From VRUE01 sp963715625 (lineage in GTDB: Bacteria > Actinomycetota > Thermoleophilia > Solirubrobacterales > 70-9), in the NCBI GenBank assembly GCA_963715625.1, contig OY970260.1, positions 372,001 to 436,000 on the forward strand: 64,000 nucleotides of DNA, given 5' to 3'. The translations under genes were made by a program, and so were the position numbers. Below, one piece after another: positions 14,622-22,823 of this stretch (position 1 is the stretch's first letter; every line of letters begins with the position of its first letter). The notes beneath the pieces are model-generated. The model saw only the letters and a list, made by a program, of their open reading frames with translations. It made no database searches and was not told the origin of the DNA.

Positions 14622-16183
14622 GCGAGAGCCACGCTACCGCCGCGGCGCGGGTCGCCGCCGCCGCTCAACACACCCGTAACGCGATCGCGGGCGACGGCCT
14701 GCACACCGCCGAAGAAGAGGTTGATCTCGGGCCGGCGAAAGACGGGCACGCCGCGGGCCTCGACCCGCGCCAGCGCCTCCTCCTCGATCCCGGGCTCGGC
14801 CTGGACGATCCCCTGCTCGTAGTGCAGGCGCGGCGCCCGCACGGCCTCCTCGGCCGCCATCCCCTGCTCGACCGCGCGCACGATCGTCTGCAGGATCGCC
14901 GAGCGGATCCGGTTGGAGCCGGCGCTGCCGAGGCCGAGCGCGATCTCGCCGTCGCGCAGGACCACGGTCGGCGCCATCATCGAGGGCACGCGCCGCCCCG
15001 GTGCGATCGCGTGGAAGCCGAGCGGGTTGAGGTCCTCCTCCCCCAGCATGTTGTTGAGGATCACGCCGGTGCCGGGGACGAGCACGCCTGAGCCTGAGCC
15101 GTTGGAGCAGGTGACGCTGGCGCACATCCCCTCGCCGTCGAGCACGGAGATGTGGGTGGTGGAGCCGAGCAGGTCCCCGGCGGCGAGGTCGAGGCCGGCG
15201 GGCTCGAGCAGGCTCTCCTCCAGGCCCTCTCCGTAGAGGGCCTCGGCGAAGGCCTCGCCGCGGGCCTCGTTGGCGGCGCCCATCGCCGCGACGAGCTGCA
15301 CGGGGCCGCTGCGCTCCCCCAGCCGCTCGAGCAGCCCGAGGCAGTAGGCGATCAGGATGCCGCCCGAGGAGGGCGGCGGGTTGGTCAGGACTTCGGTCCC
15401 CCGGAACCCGGCCCGGATCGGCTCGCGCTCGATCGCCTCGTAACCGGCCAGGTCTCCCGGCCCGAGCGTGCCGCCATGCTCGACCACGAACTCGCTCAGC
15501 GCGGCCGCTACCTCGCCGCGATAGAAGGCCTCCGACCCCTCGGCGGCGAAGCGTTCGAGCGCCTCGGCCAGCTCTGCGAAGCGGAAGAGATCGCCCTCGC
15601 GCAGCGTCCGCCCCGCTGGCGCGTAGAGCTCGCGCGTGCCCTCCAGCCGGGCGTGGATCGGCTCGAGGATGTCGAGGATGTAGGCCTGCTCGGCGTTGAC
15701 CGGGGCGCCCTCGCGGGCGAGGCGCACGCCCGGCTTGACCAGCTCGGCCAGCGGCACCGTCCCGAACCGCGCCAGCGCCTGCTCGAGCCCCGCGGCCGTC
15801 CCCGGCACCCCGCAGGAGGCGGGCCCGACGTAGAACGTCTGCACCGTCTCGGCATCGAAGTGGACGGGCACCGGAACCAGCTCCGCCCCCCGCTCGACCC
15901 CGTCGGCGCCGGGCGCAGACACAAAGAAATCGATCAAGGTGGTTGCCGAATCCCCGGCGGAGGGAGCGTCACGATCTGACTCTTCGCGACCGGAGCCGGG
16001 GTGAGGCCATGGTGTATGCACCATCATGAAGCCGCCGGCGCCGAACCCGGTCAGCGGGCTCTCGGCGGCGAAGGAAGCGAGCACGGCGCAGACCGCGGCG
16101 TCGACCGCGTTGCCGCCTTCGCGCAGCACGCCCGAGCCCGCCTCGGCGGTTACCGGGTGACCCGCGGCGACGACCCCTGTCAT
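14618..16183 (-). CDS. ggt: Gamma-glutamyltransferase family protein, 521 aa
   Basis: An Ntn-hydrolase that transfers or hydrolyses gamma-glutamyl groups. The N-terminus GVVAAGHPVTAEAGSGVLRE and EGGNAVDAAVCAVLASFAAE is typical, and the nucleophile Thr that frees itself by autoproteolysis is in LLGSTTHISVLDGEG near residue 350, followed by NNMLGEEDLNPLGFH and LGSAGSNRIRSAIL. No signal peptide is clear, so it may be cytoplasmic. An insertion of about 25 residues rich in Ser, Asp and Glu lies between GGFMMVHTPW and LIDFFVSAPG and is not typical. The ATG at 16183 follows ftsZ by sixteen bases; the open frame further upstream runs into ftsZ. Confidence 0.87.
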   Translation of the reverse strand: MTGVVAAGHPVTAEAGSGVLREGGNAVDAAVCAVLASFAAESPLTGFGAGGFMMVHTPWPHPGSGREESDRDAPSAGDSATTLIDFFVSAPGADGVERGAELVPVPVHFDAETVQTFYVGPASCGVPGTAAGLEQALARFGTVPLAELVKPGVRLAREGAPVNAEQAYILDILEPIHARLEGTRELYAPAGRTLREGDLFRFAELAEALERFAAEGSEAFYRGEVAAALSEFVVEHGGTLGPGDLAGYEAIEREPIRAGFRGTEVLTNPPPSSGGILIAYCLGLLERLGERSGPVQLVAAMGAANEARGEAFAEALYGEGLEESLLEPAGLDLAAGDLLGSTTHISVLDGEGMCASVTCSNGSGSGVLVPGTGVILNNMLGEEDLNPLGFHAIAPGRRVPSMMAPTVVLRDGEIALGLGSAGSNRIRSAILQTIVRAVEQGMAAEEAVRAPRLHYEQGIVQAEPGIEEEALARVEARGVPVFRRPEINLFFGGVQAVARDRVTGVLSGGGDPRRGGSVALA

Positions 16184-16199
16184 GGGGTGGCGGCCCCTG

Positions 16200-17630
16200 C
16201 TAGCCGGGGAGGAACTCTGGGACGTCGAGTCCGCCCAGCTCGCCGGCCTTCTCGGAGCGCGGCGGGCGACCTCGGCCACTGTCCGCCGTGCGGCGAATAG
16301 TCGGTTCGGCGACTTTTCGCCTCGGCGCCGCGCGCCCGTCGAAGCGGGTCGCGACGACCGTCACCCAAACCTGGTCGGAGAGCTCCTCGTCGACATTGGC
16401 GCCGAAGATGATGTTGGCGTCGGGGTGGGCCGCCTCGCCAACGAGCTTCGCGGCCTCGCTGACCTCGACCAGGGAGAGGTCGGCACCGCCGGTGATCGAG
16501 AGCAGGATCGCCCGCGCGCCCTCCATCGAGGTCTCGAGCAGGGGCGAGGAGATCGCTTTTTCGGCCGCCAGCACCGCCCGGTCGTTGCCGTGGCCCATGC
16601 CGATGCCGAGCAGCGCCCGGCCGGCTTCGGACATGATCGTCCGCACGTCGGCGAAGTCGAGGTTGATCACGGCGGGCAGGGTGACCAGGTCGGAGACGCC
16701 CTGGACGCCCTGGCGCAGCACATCGTCTGCCACCTGGAAGGCCTCGACCATCGAGGTCTGCTGGTCGAGCACCTCGAGCAGCCGGTCGTTGGGAACGACG
16801 ATCAGGGTGTCGACCTCCGCCGCCAGTTCCTCGATGCCCCTGCCGGCCTGGTTGCCGCGGCGGCTGCCCTCGAAGCTGAACGGCTTGGTGACGATGCCGA
16901 CGGTGAGCGCGCCGACCTCGCGCGCGAGGCGGGCGATCACGGGGGCGGCGCCCGTGCCGGTGCCGCCGCCGGCGCCGGCGGCGACGAAGACCATGTCGGA
17001 GCCCTTCAGCAGGCGCTTGATCTTGTCCTGCTCCTCGAAGGCCGAGCGGTGGCCGAGCTCGGGGTCGGCGCCGGCCCCGAGGCCGCGCGTCTGCTCTTCG
17101 CCGATGTGGACGGTGACGTCGGCCATGCAGAGCTGCAGGGACTGAAGATCGGTGTTGACCGCCATGAACTCGACCCCGGGAATCCGGGCCTCGACCATGC
17201 GGTTCACGGCATTGACGCCGCCCCCGCCCACGCCCACGACCCGGATCACAGGCTGATGCGGCTCGCCACTCCCCGGCGGCTCATACTCCGGCTCCTCCCG
17301 CCCATACCGAGGCGCTTCCACCACAGGCTCAATCTCCCGGCGCTGCCGGGGCTCCTCGGAGAACACACGCTTAAGCCTCTCAGGAGGCGTCTCGGAGCGA
17401 TGCTCCTCGGAAGAGCCCCCCTCTGGTCCCTGCCCGTGAGCCGAATCCGCGTCTCCCGCGGGTGGCGCTGTAGGGGGAACCGCCCCCGAGGACGCTTTAG
17501 CGACCGCAGGGGACGGTGGGTCCCCTGCAGCGACAGGACCCGCGGGGCTGGTGCCCTCGTCCTCAGAAGTCGACCGAAACAGATCGGAGAGAGGTCCTTC
17601 TCGCATACTCGCGCGCTTACGCCGACTCAT
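16200..17630 (-). CDS. ftsZ: FtsZ cell-division GTPase with a long N-terminal extension
   Basis: Tubulin-like GTPase that forms the division ring. The core starts near residue 125 with IRVVGVGGGGVNAVNRMV, then the signature AAGAGGGTGTGAAPVIARLA near 225, the T7 loop NLDFADVRTIM near 325, and the conserved C-terminal peptide GLDVPEFLPG that binds SepF/FtsA-type anchors. The first 125 residues are not part of normal FtsZ, are disordered (Pro, Ser, Glu), and contain the palindromic element at 17449-17543 in frame. It overlaps the parA stop by fourteen bases; a start at 17606 would avoid the overlap. It is not in a dcw cluster here; whether it is the only FtsZ cannot be told. Confidence 0.9.
   Translation of the reverse strand: MSRRKRASMREGPLSDLFRSTSEDEGTSPAGPVAAGDPPSPAVAKASSGAVPPTAPPAGDADSAHGQGPEGGSSEEHRSETPPERLKRVFSEEPRQRREIEPVVEAPRYGREEPEYEPPGSGEPHQPVIRVVGVGGGGVNAVNRMVEARIPGVEFMAVNTDLQSLQLCMADVTVHIGEEQTRGLGAGADPELGHRSAFEEQDKIKRLLKGSDMVFVAAGAGGGTGTGAAPVIARLAREVGALTVGIVTKPFSFEGSRRGNQAGRGIEELAAEVDTLIVVPNDRLLEVLDQQTSMVEAFQVADDVLRQGVQGVSDLVTLPAVINLDFADVRTIMSEAGRALLGIGMGHGNDRAVLAAEKAISSPLLETSMEGARAILLSITGGADLSLVEVSEAAKLVGEAAHPDANIIFGANVDEELSDQVWVTVVATRFDGRAAPRRKVAEPTIRRTADSGRGRPPRSEKAGELGGLDVPEFLPG
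17449..17543. repeat. 95 bp palindromic element in frame inside ftsZ (copy A)
   Basis: Matches copy B inside parA (18521-18615) at 89 of 95 bases and in the same reading frame, giving the related peptides AVAKASSGAVPPTAPPAGD in both proteins. The element has inverted arms (GTAGGGG...ACCGCCCC side against GGGG.CGGTGGGTCCCCT side) around a small inner CGCTTTAGCG palindrome, and ends with CGACAGGACCCGC. It falls in the disordered N-terminal extension. Confidence 0.8.
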
Positions 17631-18738
17631 GCTCCAGAACCTCCTTCGCCAACTCCCGGTAGTAGTTCGCGGCGCTGCTGGCGGAATCGTACTTGAGCAC
17701 GCTGGCGCCTTTCACCGGCGCCTCGGCGAACTTGATCGTCTTGCGGATCCGGGACTTGAAGACGAGCTCGCCGAAGTTCTCCTCGAGGATCTCCACCGCC
17801 TCCTTGGCGTGGACCGTGCGCGAGTCGAGCATGGTCGGCAGGATGCCCTCGATCTTGACGTCGGGATTGAGGTTCTCCTGGATCATCTTCAGCGTGTTCT
17901 GGAGCTGGACCAACCCGCGCATCGAGAGATACTCGCACTGCACGGGGACGATCACCTTGTTCGCGGCGGTCAGCGCGTTGATCGTCAGCAGCCCGAGGCT
18001 GGGCGGCGTGTCGATGCAGACGAAGTCGTAGTCGCCGGAGACCTCCTTCAGCGCCTTCTCCAGCGAGCGCTCGCGGCCGATCTTGGTGCTCATCGCGATC
18101 TCTGCCCCGGCCAGGTCGATCGAGGCGACCGCGATGTCGATCTCGCGGTGCTGGATGATCTCGCTGATCGGCATGTCGTGGACGAGCACGTCGTAGAGGC
18201 TCTTCTCCACCTTGTCGGGATCGATCCCCTGGCTCATCGTCAGGTTCCCCTGCGGATCCAGGTCGATACACAGCACCCGGTGCCCCGACTCGGCAAACGC
18301 GACAGCCAAGTTCAAAGTAGTTGTCGTCTTGGCGACCCCACCCTTCTGATTCGCAAAAGCAATCACCTCGGCATGCTTGACCGCCGCCTCAGGCTCAGCC
18401 CGCGCGACCGTGACCTCATGCCGACTCGGAGCAAGCAGATCTCGAGGCATGAACCGCTCAGGCTCGGCGTCAGCCACCTCAGCTTGCGCCTCAGAGGCAG
18501 CGGGCTTGACAGCCTCAACCGTGTCTCCGGCGGGTGGCGCCGTAGGGGGAACCGCCCCCGAGGACGCTTTAGCGACCGCAGGGGGCGGTGGGTCCCCTAC
18601 GGCGACAGGACCCGCCGGCCGATCCGGCTCAGGCCGCTCAGGCACAGCTTCCTCCATCCGCTCCAGCTCCTCCACAATCGGATGCGGCTCCTCGACAGGC
18701 GTTGACATGAACTTGCTCTTACGGCTCAGGAATCCCAT
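17617..18738 (-). CDS. ParA/Soj-family ATPase with disordered N-terminal extension
   Basis: A deviant-Walker P-loop ATPase: VIAFANQKGGVAKTTTTLNL at about residue 125, where the usual Gly before Lys-Thr is Ala, then CIDLDPQGNLTMSQGI, and DYDFVCIDTPPSLGLLTINA near 225, with the C-terminal YDSASSAANYYRELAKE typical of Soj. Soj-type proteins position chromosomes or other cargo. The first 120 residues are disordered and contain palindromic copy B in frame. ATG 18738 (MGFLSRKSKFMSTPVEE) is preferred over upstream starts. It overlaps ftsZ, so the two are co-translated. No parB is adjacent, so it may position the division ring or pilus rather than segregate DNA. Confidence 0.82.
   Translation of the reverse strand: MGFLSRKSKFMSTPVEEPHPIVEELERMEEAVPERPEPDRPAGPVAVGDPPPPAVAKASSGAVPPTAPPAGDTVEAVKPAASEAQAEVADAEPERFMPRDLLAPSRHEVTVARAEPEAAVKHAEVIAFANQKGGVAKTTTTLNLAVAFAESGHRVLCIDLDPQGNLTMSQGIDPDKVEKSLYDVLVHDMPISEIIQHREIDIAVASIDLAGAEIAMSTKIGRERSLEKALKEVSGDYDFVCIDTPPSLGLLTINALTAANKVIVPVQCEYLSMRGLVQLQNTLKMIQENLNPDVKIEGILPTMLDSRTVHAKEAVEILEENFGELVFKSRIRKTIKFAEAPVKGASVLKYDSASSAANYYRELAKEVLEHESA
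18521..18615. repeat. 95 bp palindromic element in frame inside parA (copy B)
   Basis: The better preserved copy. Outer arms GCCGTAGGGG (18539-18548) and CCCCTACGGC (18594-18603) are exact complements, inner arms ACCGCCCCC (18551-18559) and GGGGGCGGT (18581-18589) are exact complements, and the centre has CGCTTTAGCG. The whole can fold as a long hairpin on either strand. Multiples of three and lack of stops keep the gene open. Confidence 0.82.
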
Positions 18739-18778
18739 TGCGCGGGTATTCGCATGACCGCCCCCTTTTCCTGCTTGG

Positions 18779-18940
18779 ACGGGTGAGTCGAATTCCCGCA
18801 CCCACGGATGACGCGCCTGGCGCGGCGCCGGATCGGCACCCACGGTCCTCGCGCGTAGCGCTGCTACGCGCTGCGGCCGCGTTTACCGCCCGGCTTGACC
18901 AGTCGCGTCCCCGCGGGCACGCTAATTCAACTCACCCGTC
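18779..18940 (-). other. Candidate structured RNA or leader upstream of the parA operon
   Basis: Two 17-base arms 128 bases apart, at 18924-18940 and 18779-18795, can pair fully on the leftward strand if one U-G wobble is allowed, whereas the rightward strand has an A-C mismatch there. Inside lies a 9 bp hairpin with a 3-base loop (18851-18871, GCGCGTAGC/GCTACGCGC) and other GC stems. It ends about 40 bases before the parA ATG. It matches no RNA family that I recognise. It could be a leader RNA, a separate small RNA or a palindromic repeat. Confidence 0.35.
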
Positions 18941-18967
18941 TTACCGAAAATTGCTAGGAATCACCCG

Positions 18968-19888
18968 GTAACCGAACTTCTCGACAAGCGGCTGGTCTTC
19001 GTCACCGGCAAGGGCGGAGTCGGCAAGACCACGGTCGCGGTGGCGCTAGGCCTGCGTGCCGCCGCCGAAGGCAAGCGCACGATCGTCTGCGAGGTCTCCT
19101 CGCAGGAGAACGCCTCGCGCATCTTCGAGCACACCAAGGTCGGCTTCCACGAGGTCGAGATGGCGGAGAACCTCTGGTCGATCTCGATCGACCCCGACGA
19201 GTCGATGCGCGAGTACGTGCTGCTGCAGCTGAAGGTGCGGGCGATGCGCGACATGCTCTTCCGCAGCCGCATCTTCAACTACCTCGCCGCCGCCACGCCG
19301 GGGCTGAAGGAGCTGGTGACGATCGGCAAGATCTGGGAGCTGGCCCAGCCCGACCGCAAGGTGAAGAAGGGGCGCAAGTACGACCTGGTGATCGTCGACG
19401 CGCCCGCCACCGGACACGGGATCGGCTTCCTGCAGACGCCTCGCACCTTCGCCGCGATCGCCCGCGTCGGCCCGGTCCACTCCCAGGCCCAGCAGCTCAA
19501 CCGCCTGATCGTCGACCACGCCCACACCGGGGTCGCGATCGTCGCCCTGCCCGAGGAGATGCCGGTGAACGAGTCGGCGGCGCTCGAGCACGACCTCCGC
19601 GACGAGGTCGGCGTCGCCGTCGACCGCATCTACATGAACGGGCTCTACCCGGAGCGCTTCTCCCCCGAGGAGGCGGAGCGGCTGGCCGCGCTTGCGGGCG
19701 GCGAGAACGGCGCCGTGCGCGCCGCCGCGCGGGCGGCCGTCTCCGAGCACAACCGGGCCCGCTCGCAGCGAGCGCAGCTGGCCCGCCTGCGCCGCCGGGT
19801 CGAGGCCCCGGTCAAGACCCTCCCCTTCCTCTTCGAGCCCGAGCTCGGCGTCGAGGCGGCCGAGCGGCTGGCGAGGAGGCTCGGCTGA
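18968..19888 (+). CDS. ArsA/GET3-like anion-transporting ATPase, first of a pair
   Basis: A P-loop ATPase with KRLVFVTGKGGVGKTTVAVAL at its very N-terminus, VCEVSSQENASRIF next, the Walker B-like YDLVIVDAPATGHGIGFLQT near residue 145, and a C-terminal segment TLPFLFEPELGVEAAERLA. The gene lacks a normal start: the frame has no ATG, GTG or TTG before the P-loop, and the best candidate is a GTA at 18968 placed eight bases after AGGA; ATT at 18950 is an alternative. Length would be 306 residues. It overlaps the second ATPase as TGATG. The pair matches mycobacterial Rv3679-Rv3680 in arrangement; those proteins act together in the cytoplasm in stress tolerance. Confidence 0.82.
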   Translation, partial: VTELLDKRLVFVTGKGGVGKTTVAVALGLRAAAEGKRTIVCEVSSQENASRIFEHTKVGFHEVEMAENLWSISIDPDESMREYVLLQLKVRAMRDMLFRSRIFNYLAAATPGLKELVTIGKIWELAQPDRKVKKGRKYDLVIVDAPATGHGIGFLQTPRTFAAIARVGPVHSQAQQLNRLIVDHAHTGVAIVALPEEMPVNESAALEHDLRDEVGVAVDRIYMNGLYPERFSPEEAERLAALAGGENGAVRAAARAAVSEHNRARSQRAQLARLRRRVEAPVKTLPFLFEPELGVEAAERLARRLG

Positions 19889-21039
19889 TGCCCCACGTCG
19901 GCGAGATCCTCGAGGGCAAGGACATCTGCATCTGCGCCGGCTCGGGCGGGGTCGGCAAGACGACGACCTCGGCGGCGATCGCCGCCGGCATGGCGGCAAG
20001 AGGGCTGAAGGTCTGCGTGCTGACGATCGACCCGGCGAAGCGACTCGCGGACTCGCTCGGCCTGAAGGAGCTCGGCAACGAGGCCGAACGGGTCGATCCC
20101 GCGCTGTTCGAGCGCCAAGGGATCGAGATCAAGGGCGAGCTGTGGGCGATGATGCTCGACGCCAAGGCCACCTTCGACGAGCTCGTCGCCCGCCAGGCGC
20201 CCGACGAGGAGGCGCGCGACCGGGTCCTCGGCAACCGCATCTACCAGCAGATCTCCAGCGCCCTGGCCGGCTCGCAGGAGTACATGGCGATGGAGAAGCT
20301 CTTCGAGCTGCACACAGAGGGCCGCTTCGACCTGCTCGTGCTCGACACGCCGCCGACCCGCAACGCGCTCGACTTCCTCGACGCGCCGCGGCGCCTGACC
20401 CAGTTCATCGAAGGCCGCTCGCTGCGCGTCTTCATGCGCCCGACCGGGCTGGCGGCAAAGGTCGCGGGCCGCGGCGCCTCGGTCGCGCTCTCGGTCTTCA
20501 AGCGGATCGTCGGCTTCGACCTGCTCGCCGACCTGGCCGAGTTCTTCAACGCCTTCAGCGGCATGGTCGACGGCTTCCAGGCCCGCGCCAAGCGGGTCAA
20601 CAGCCTGCTCGCCGACCGCCGCACCTGCTTCCTCGTCGTCTGCGGCCCGCAGGGCGAGCCGGTCGACGAGGCCGTCTACTTCCACCGCAAGCTGGTCGAG
20701 GCGAAGCTGCCCTTCGGCGGCGTCATCGTCAACAAGGTCCACTACCCGGCCGAGCGCCTGCGCGGCGACGGCGCCGACCTGGAGGCGGCGCTGGCCGAGA
20801 CCCTGGGCGACGGGGACCTCGCCGGCCGGGTCGCCGGGAACTTCGCCGACTACCAGGCCCTAGCCGAGCGCGACGCCGGCAACATCGAGCGCCTGGCGCG
20901 CGAGCTGCGCACCAGCGGAGTGATCCGAGTCCCTTACCTGGACGAGGACGTCCACGACCTAGCCGGCCTGGCCGAGATCAACCGCTACCTGTTCGCTTCG
21001 AGCGAGGAACGAATCCAAATAGCGGCTGGCCACGCCTGA
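19888..21039 (+). CDS. ArsA/GET3-like ATPase, second of the pair
   Basis: A 383-residue P-loop protein: Walker A ICICAGSGGVGKTTTSAAIA at 13-33, switch I VLTIDPAKRLADSLGLKEL, Walker B DLLVLDTPPTRNALDFLDAP near 150, and the C-terminal LPFGGVIVNKVHYPAE and VPYLDEDVHDLAGLAEI. This resembles Rv3680-type ATPases. The two subunits probably form a heterodimer. No arsenic genes (arsB, arsC, arsR) are near, so arsenite export is unlikely. The stop is followed nine bases later by a perfect hairpin that likely ends transcription from both sides. Confidence 0.88.
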   Translation: MPHVGEILEGKDICICAGSGGVGKTTTSAAIAAGMAARGLKVCVLTIDPAKRLADSLGLKELGNEAERVDPALFERQGIEIKGELWAMMLDAKATFDELVARQAPDEEARDRVLGNRIYQQISSALAGSQEYMAMEKLFELHTEGRFDLLVLDTPPTRNALDFLDAPRRLTQFIEGRSLRVFMRPTGLAAKVAGRGASVALSVFKRIVGFDLLADLAEFFNAFSGMVDGFQARAKRVNSLLADRRTCFLVVCGPQGEPVDEAVYFHRKLVEAKLPFGGVIVNKVHYPAERLRGDGADLEAALAETLGDGDLAGRVAGNFADYQALAERDAGNIERLARELRTSGVIRVPYLDEDVHDLAGLAEINRYLFASSEERIQIAAGHA

Positions 21040-21047
21040 CCTGTGGG

Positions 21048-21094
21048 CCGATGGGCCTGAAATACGCCACATAGGCGTATTTCAGGCCCATCGG
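21048..21094. terminator. Bidirectional hairpin between convergent genes; palindrome family 2
   Basis: Two 21 bp perfect arms (CCGATGGGCCTGAAATACGC starts the left arm) around the 5-base loop ACATA. It lies exactly between the ATPase stop (21039) and the stop of the leftward gene (21103). A related but degenerate copy is at 37364-37418. Confidence 0.75.
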
Positions 21095-21102
21095 CAGGTG
21101 GT

Positions 21103-22698
21103 TCAGCCGGCCTCACGACCGTAGTGGTCGTAGCGCAGCTCGCGGACCTCCCAGTCCGCGTCCTCGGGGACCGGGAAGAGGTGGCGCACGCGGGGGGTGT
21201 CGATCCGCTCGCGGTGCTGGACGTCCCCCTCGATCGCGGGAAAGTCGAGTGTGCTCTCGGGCGCCTCGACCTCGTCCAGCCAGGGGGTCGCGGTGATGCG
21301 GATCTCGCCCTCGCCCGGGATCGGCTCGAGGATTCGTGTCTCCTGGCCGTCGTGCTCGTCGGCCGGCTCGCGGTTCAGTCGATGCTGTGACGTCACTGGC
21401 TCCTCCGTCTCTCCGGTGTCGGGCGTGTCCCACTCTGAAATCGTCGCGGCGATCGCACCGTCGCCGTCCTGCAGGCCGGTCGCGATCAGGGTCTCGTCGG
21501 CGGCGGTGCCGAGGTCGGCGCCGAGCTCGCCGAGGGCCGCGTCGCGCAGGATCCGCCGCACCCCGTCCTCGAGCCAGCTCGCGATCGCCAGCCCTGGCAG
21601 GGCCTGGGTGCCGTTCATCAGCGAGCGCTCCAGCTCCAGCGCCGCCTCGATCCGCTCGCGCGCCTCGATCCGGTCGAGTTCCTCGCAGGCGAGCAGCGCC
21701 GAGGCGCGCATCGGCAGCGAGGCGCCGACCGGCCCATGCCCGTCGAGCACCGCGCGCAGCGCGAGCAGGTGGTCGCTGAGGCCCTCCAGCGCCGAACCTC
21801 GCCCGCAGCCCAGCTCGAAGCGGGCGACGGCCCAGGCGAGGGCGCCGTCGGGGTCGGGGCGGGCCTCCAGCGCGGCGGCGAGCTCCGCCAGCTGCAGCGC
21901 CTCCTCCTCGTTCAGTTGGTAGCCGCCGGAGCGCGTCGCCGCGGCGCCGGTGGCGAGACGGGCCCAACGGCCCTCGCCGGTCGGCGCGAACGCGTAGGGG
22001 CCGAGCCCGACGCTGCCGGGCTTGAAGAGGTGCATGACGCTGATCAGCTCGTGCAGCTGCTGCATCGCGGCTTCGGCGCTCTCCGCCTCCTCGCCCTGCT
22101 CGGCCAGCGCCAGGAACTGCGGCTCCCAGGCGGCGCGGCCCATGCCCTCGCTGCGCATCGCCTCGACCGGCGCCTCGATCGCATCGGCGCGGATGACCTG
22201 AATGCCGTGGGGAAGCTGCAGGCGCGGCAGCGGCATGCGCAGCCCGACCAGCGGCGCGATCAGCACGTCGGCCTCCTCGGCGCCGCGCGTCTCGGCCTCG
22301 AGCACGGCGAGGGCGTTGCCCAGCCGCTCGTGATCGAGCGCAAGTTCGGTGCAGCCGTCCCAGAGCGAGGCGAGGAAGACGCAGAGCATCTTCGCGGCGC
22401 GCTCGCCGGGGTCGCCCGGGACGGTCTCGCCCCGGGCCTCGAGGTAGGCGGCGGCGATGCCGGCCGCGGTGACCGCGTCGCGGGCGGGGCCGAAGGTCTC
22501 CAGCGCCCCCAGCTCGCTCTCGCGCTCGCGCACGTAGCGCGAGGTCAGCGGCCGGTAGCTGTAGAAGGCGGCGTCCTCGCCGCTCTCGGCATCGATGTCG
22601 AAGGGAATCTGGTCGCCGCCGGCGACGAGCGCGCTGAGCCGGATCGCCGCCTCGGAGGCAAGACGGGTCAGCGAGTCGTTGAGCATGCGGTCGCGCAC
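21103..22698 (-). CDS. Hypothetical protein, 531 aa
   Basis: A long acidic, Ala- and Glu-rich protein with no recognised domain. The N-terminal 400 residues are predicted mostly helical (TRLASEAAIRLSALVAGG, then YLEARGETVPGDPGERAAKM), with a hydrophobic central part near ALLACEELDRIEARERIEAA. The last 100 residues are disordered and highly acidic (EWDTPDTGETEEPVTSQH) ending WEVRELRYDHYGREAG. No signal peptide or membrane segment is seen. Codon use is native, so it is a real core gene. It converges with the ATPase pair. Start is GTG 22698, with ATG 22686 as alternative. I cannot assign a function. Confidence 0.75.
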   Translation of the reverse strand: MRDRMLNDSLTRLASEAAIRLSALVAGGDQIPFDIDAESGEDAAFYSYRPLTSRYVRERESELGALETFGPARDAVTAAGIAAAYLEARGETVPGDPGERAAKMLCVFLASLWDGCTELALDHERLGNALAVLEAETRGAEEADVLIAPLVGLRMPLPRLQLPHGIQVIRADAIEAPVEAMRSEGMGRAAWEPQFLALAEQGEEAESAEAAMQQLHELISVMHLFKPGSVGLGPYAFAPTGEGRWARLATGAAATRSGGYQLNEEEALQLAELAAALEARPDPDGALAWAVARFELGCGRGSALEGLSDHLLALRAVLDGHGPVGASLPMRASALLACEELDRIEARERIEAALELERSLMNGTQALPGLAIASWLEDGVRRILRDAALGELGADLGTAADETLIATGLQDGDGAIAATISEWDTPDTGETEEPVTSQHRLNREPADEHDGQETRILEPIPGEGEIRITATPWLDEVEAPESTLDFPAIEGDVQHRERIDTPRVRHLFPVPEDADWEVRELRYDHYGREAG

Positions 22699-22767
22699 GC
22701 CCCCCGCTTCCCGCCCGCCCCAGGCGCTCCTGCGCCTGCACGCCGCCTTGCAGGAACAGCAAAGTCC

Positions 22768-22814
22768 TTCCGGTGCGCTTTATGCCACCGATGGGCACAT
22801 AAGGCGCACCGGAA
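22768..22814. repeat. 47 bp intergenic palindrome, family 1 copy 1
   Basis: Begins TTCCGGTGCGCTTTATGCC and ends GGCGCACCGGAA, forming a long stem with a short loop. Very similar 47 bp copies occur at 47169-47215 and 53352-53398. It sits between the HxlR stop (22824) and the next gene on the same strand (start 22698). Confidence 0.85.
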
Positions 22815-22823
22815 CGGGTTGGG

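Noticed and set aside
18779..18840. tRNA-like GAATTCGACTC segment that could be a T-arm
   Set aside because: No cloverleaf can be formed: the stem spacing is wrong, no anticodon arm or acceptor stem fits, and it is explained by the 17-base inverted repeat.
19040..21039. Arsenite-export function for the ArsA-like pair
   Set aside because: No arsB, arsR, arsC or metal-binding Cys triad is seen; the arrangement is like mycobacterial Rv3679-Rv3680 instead.
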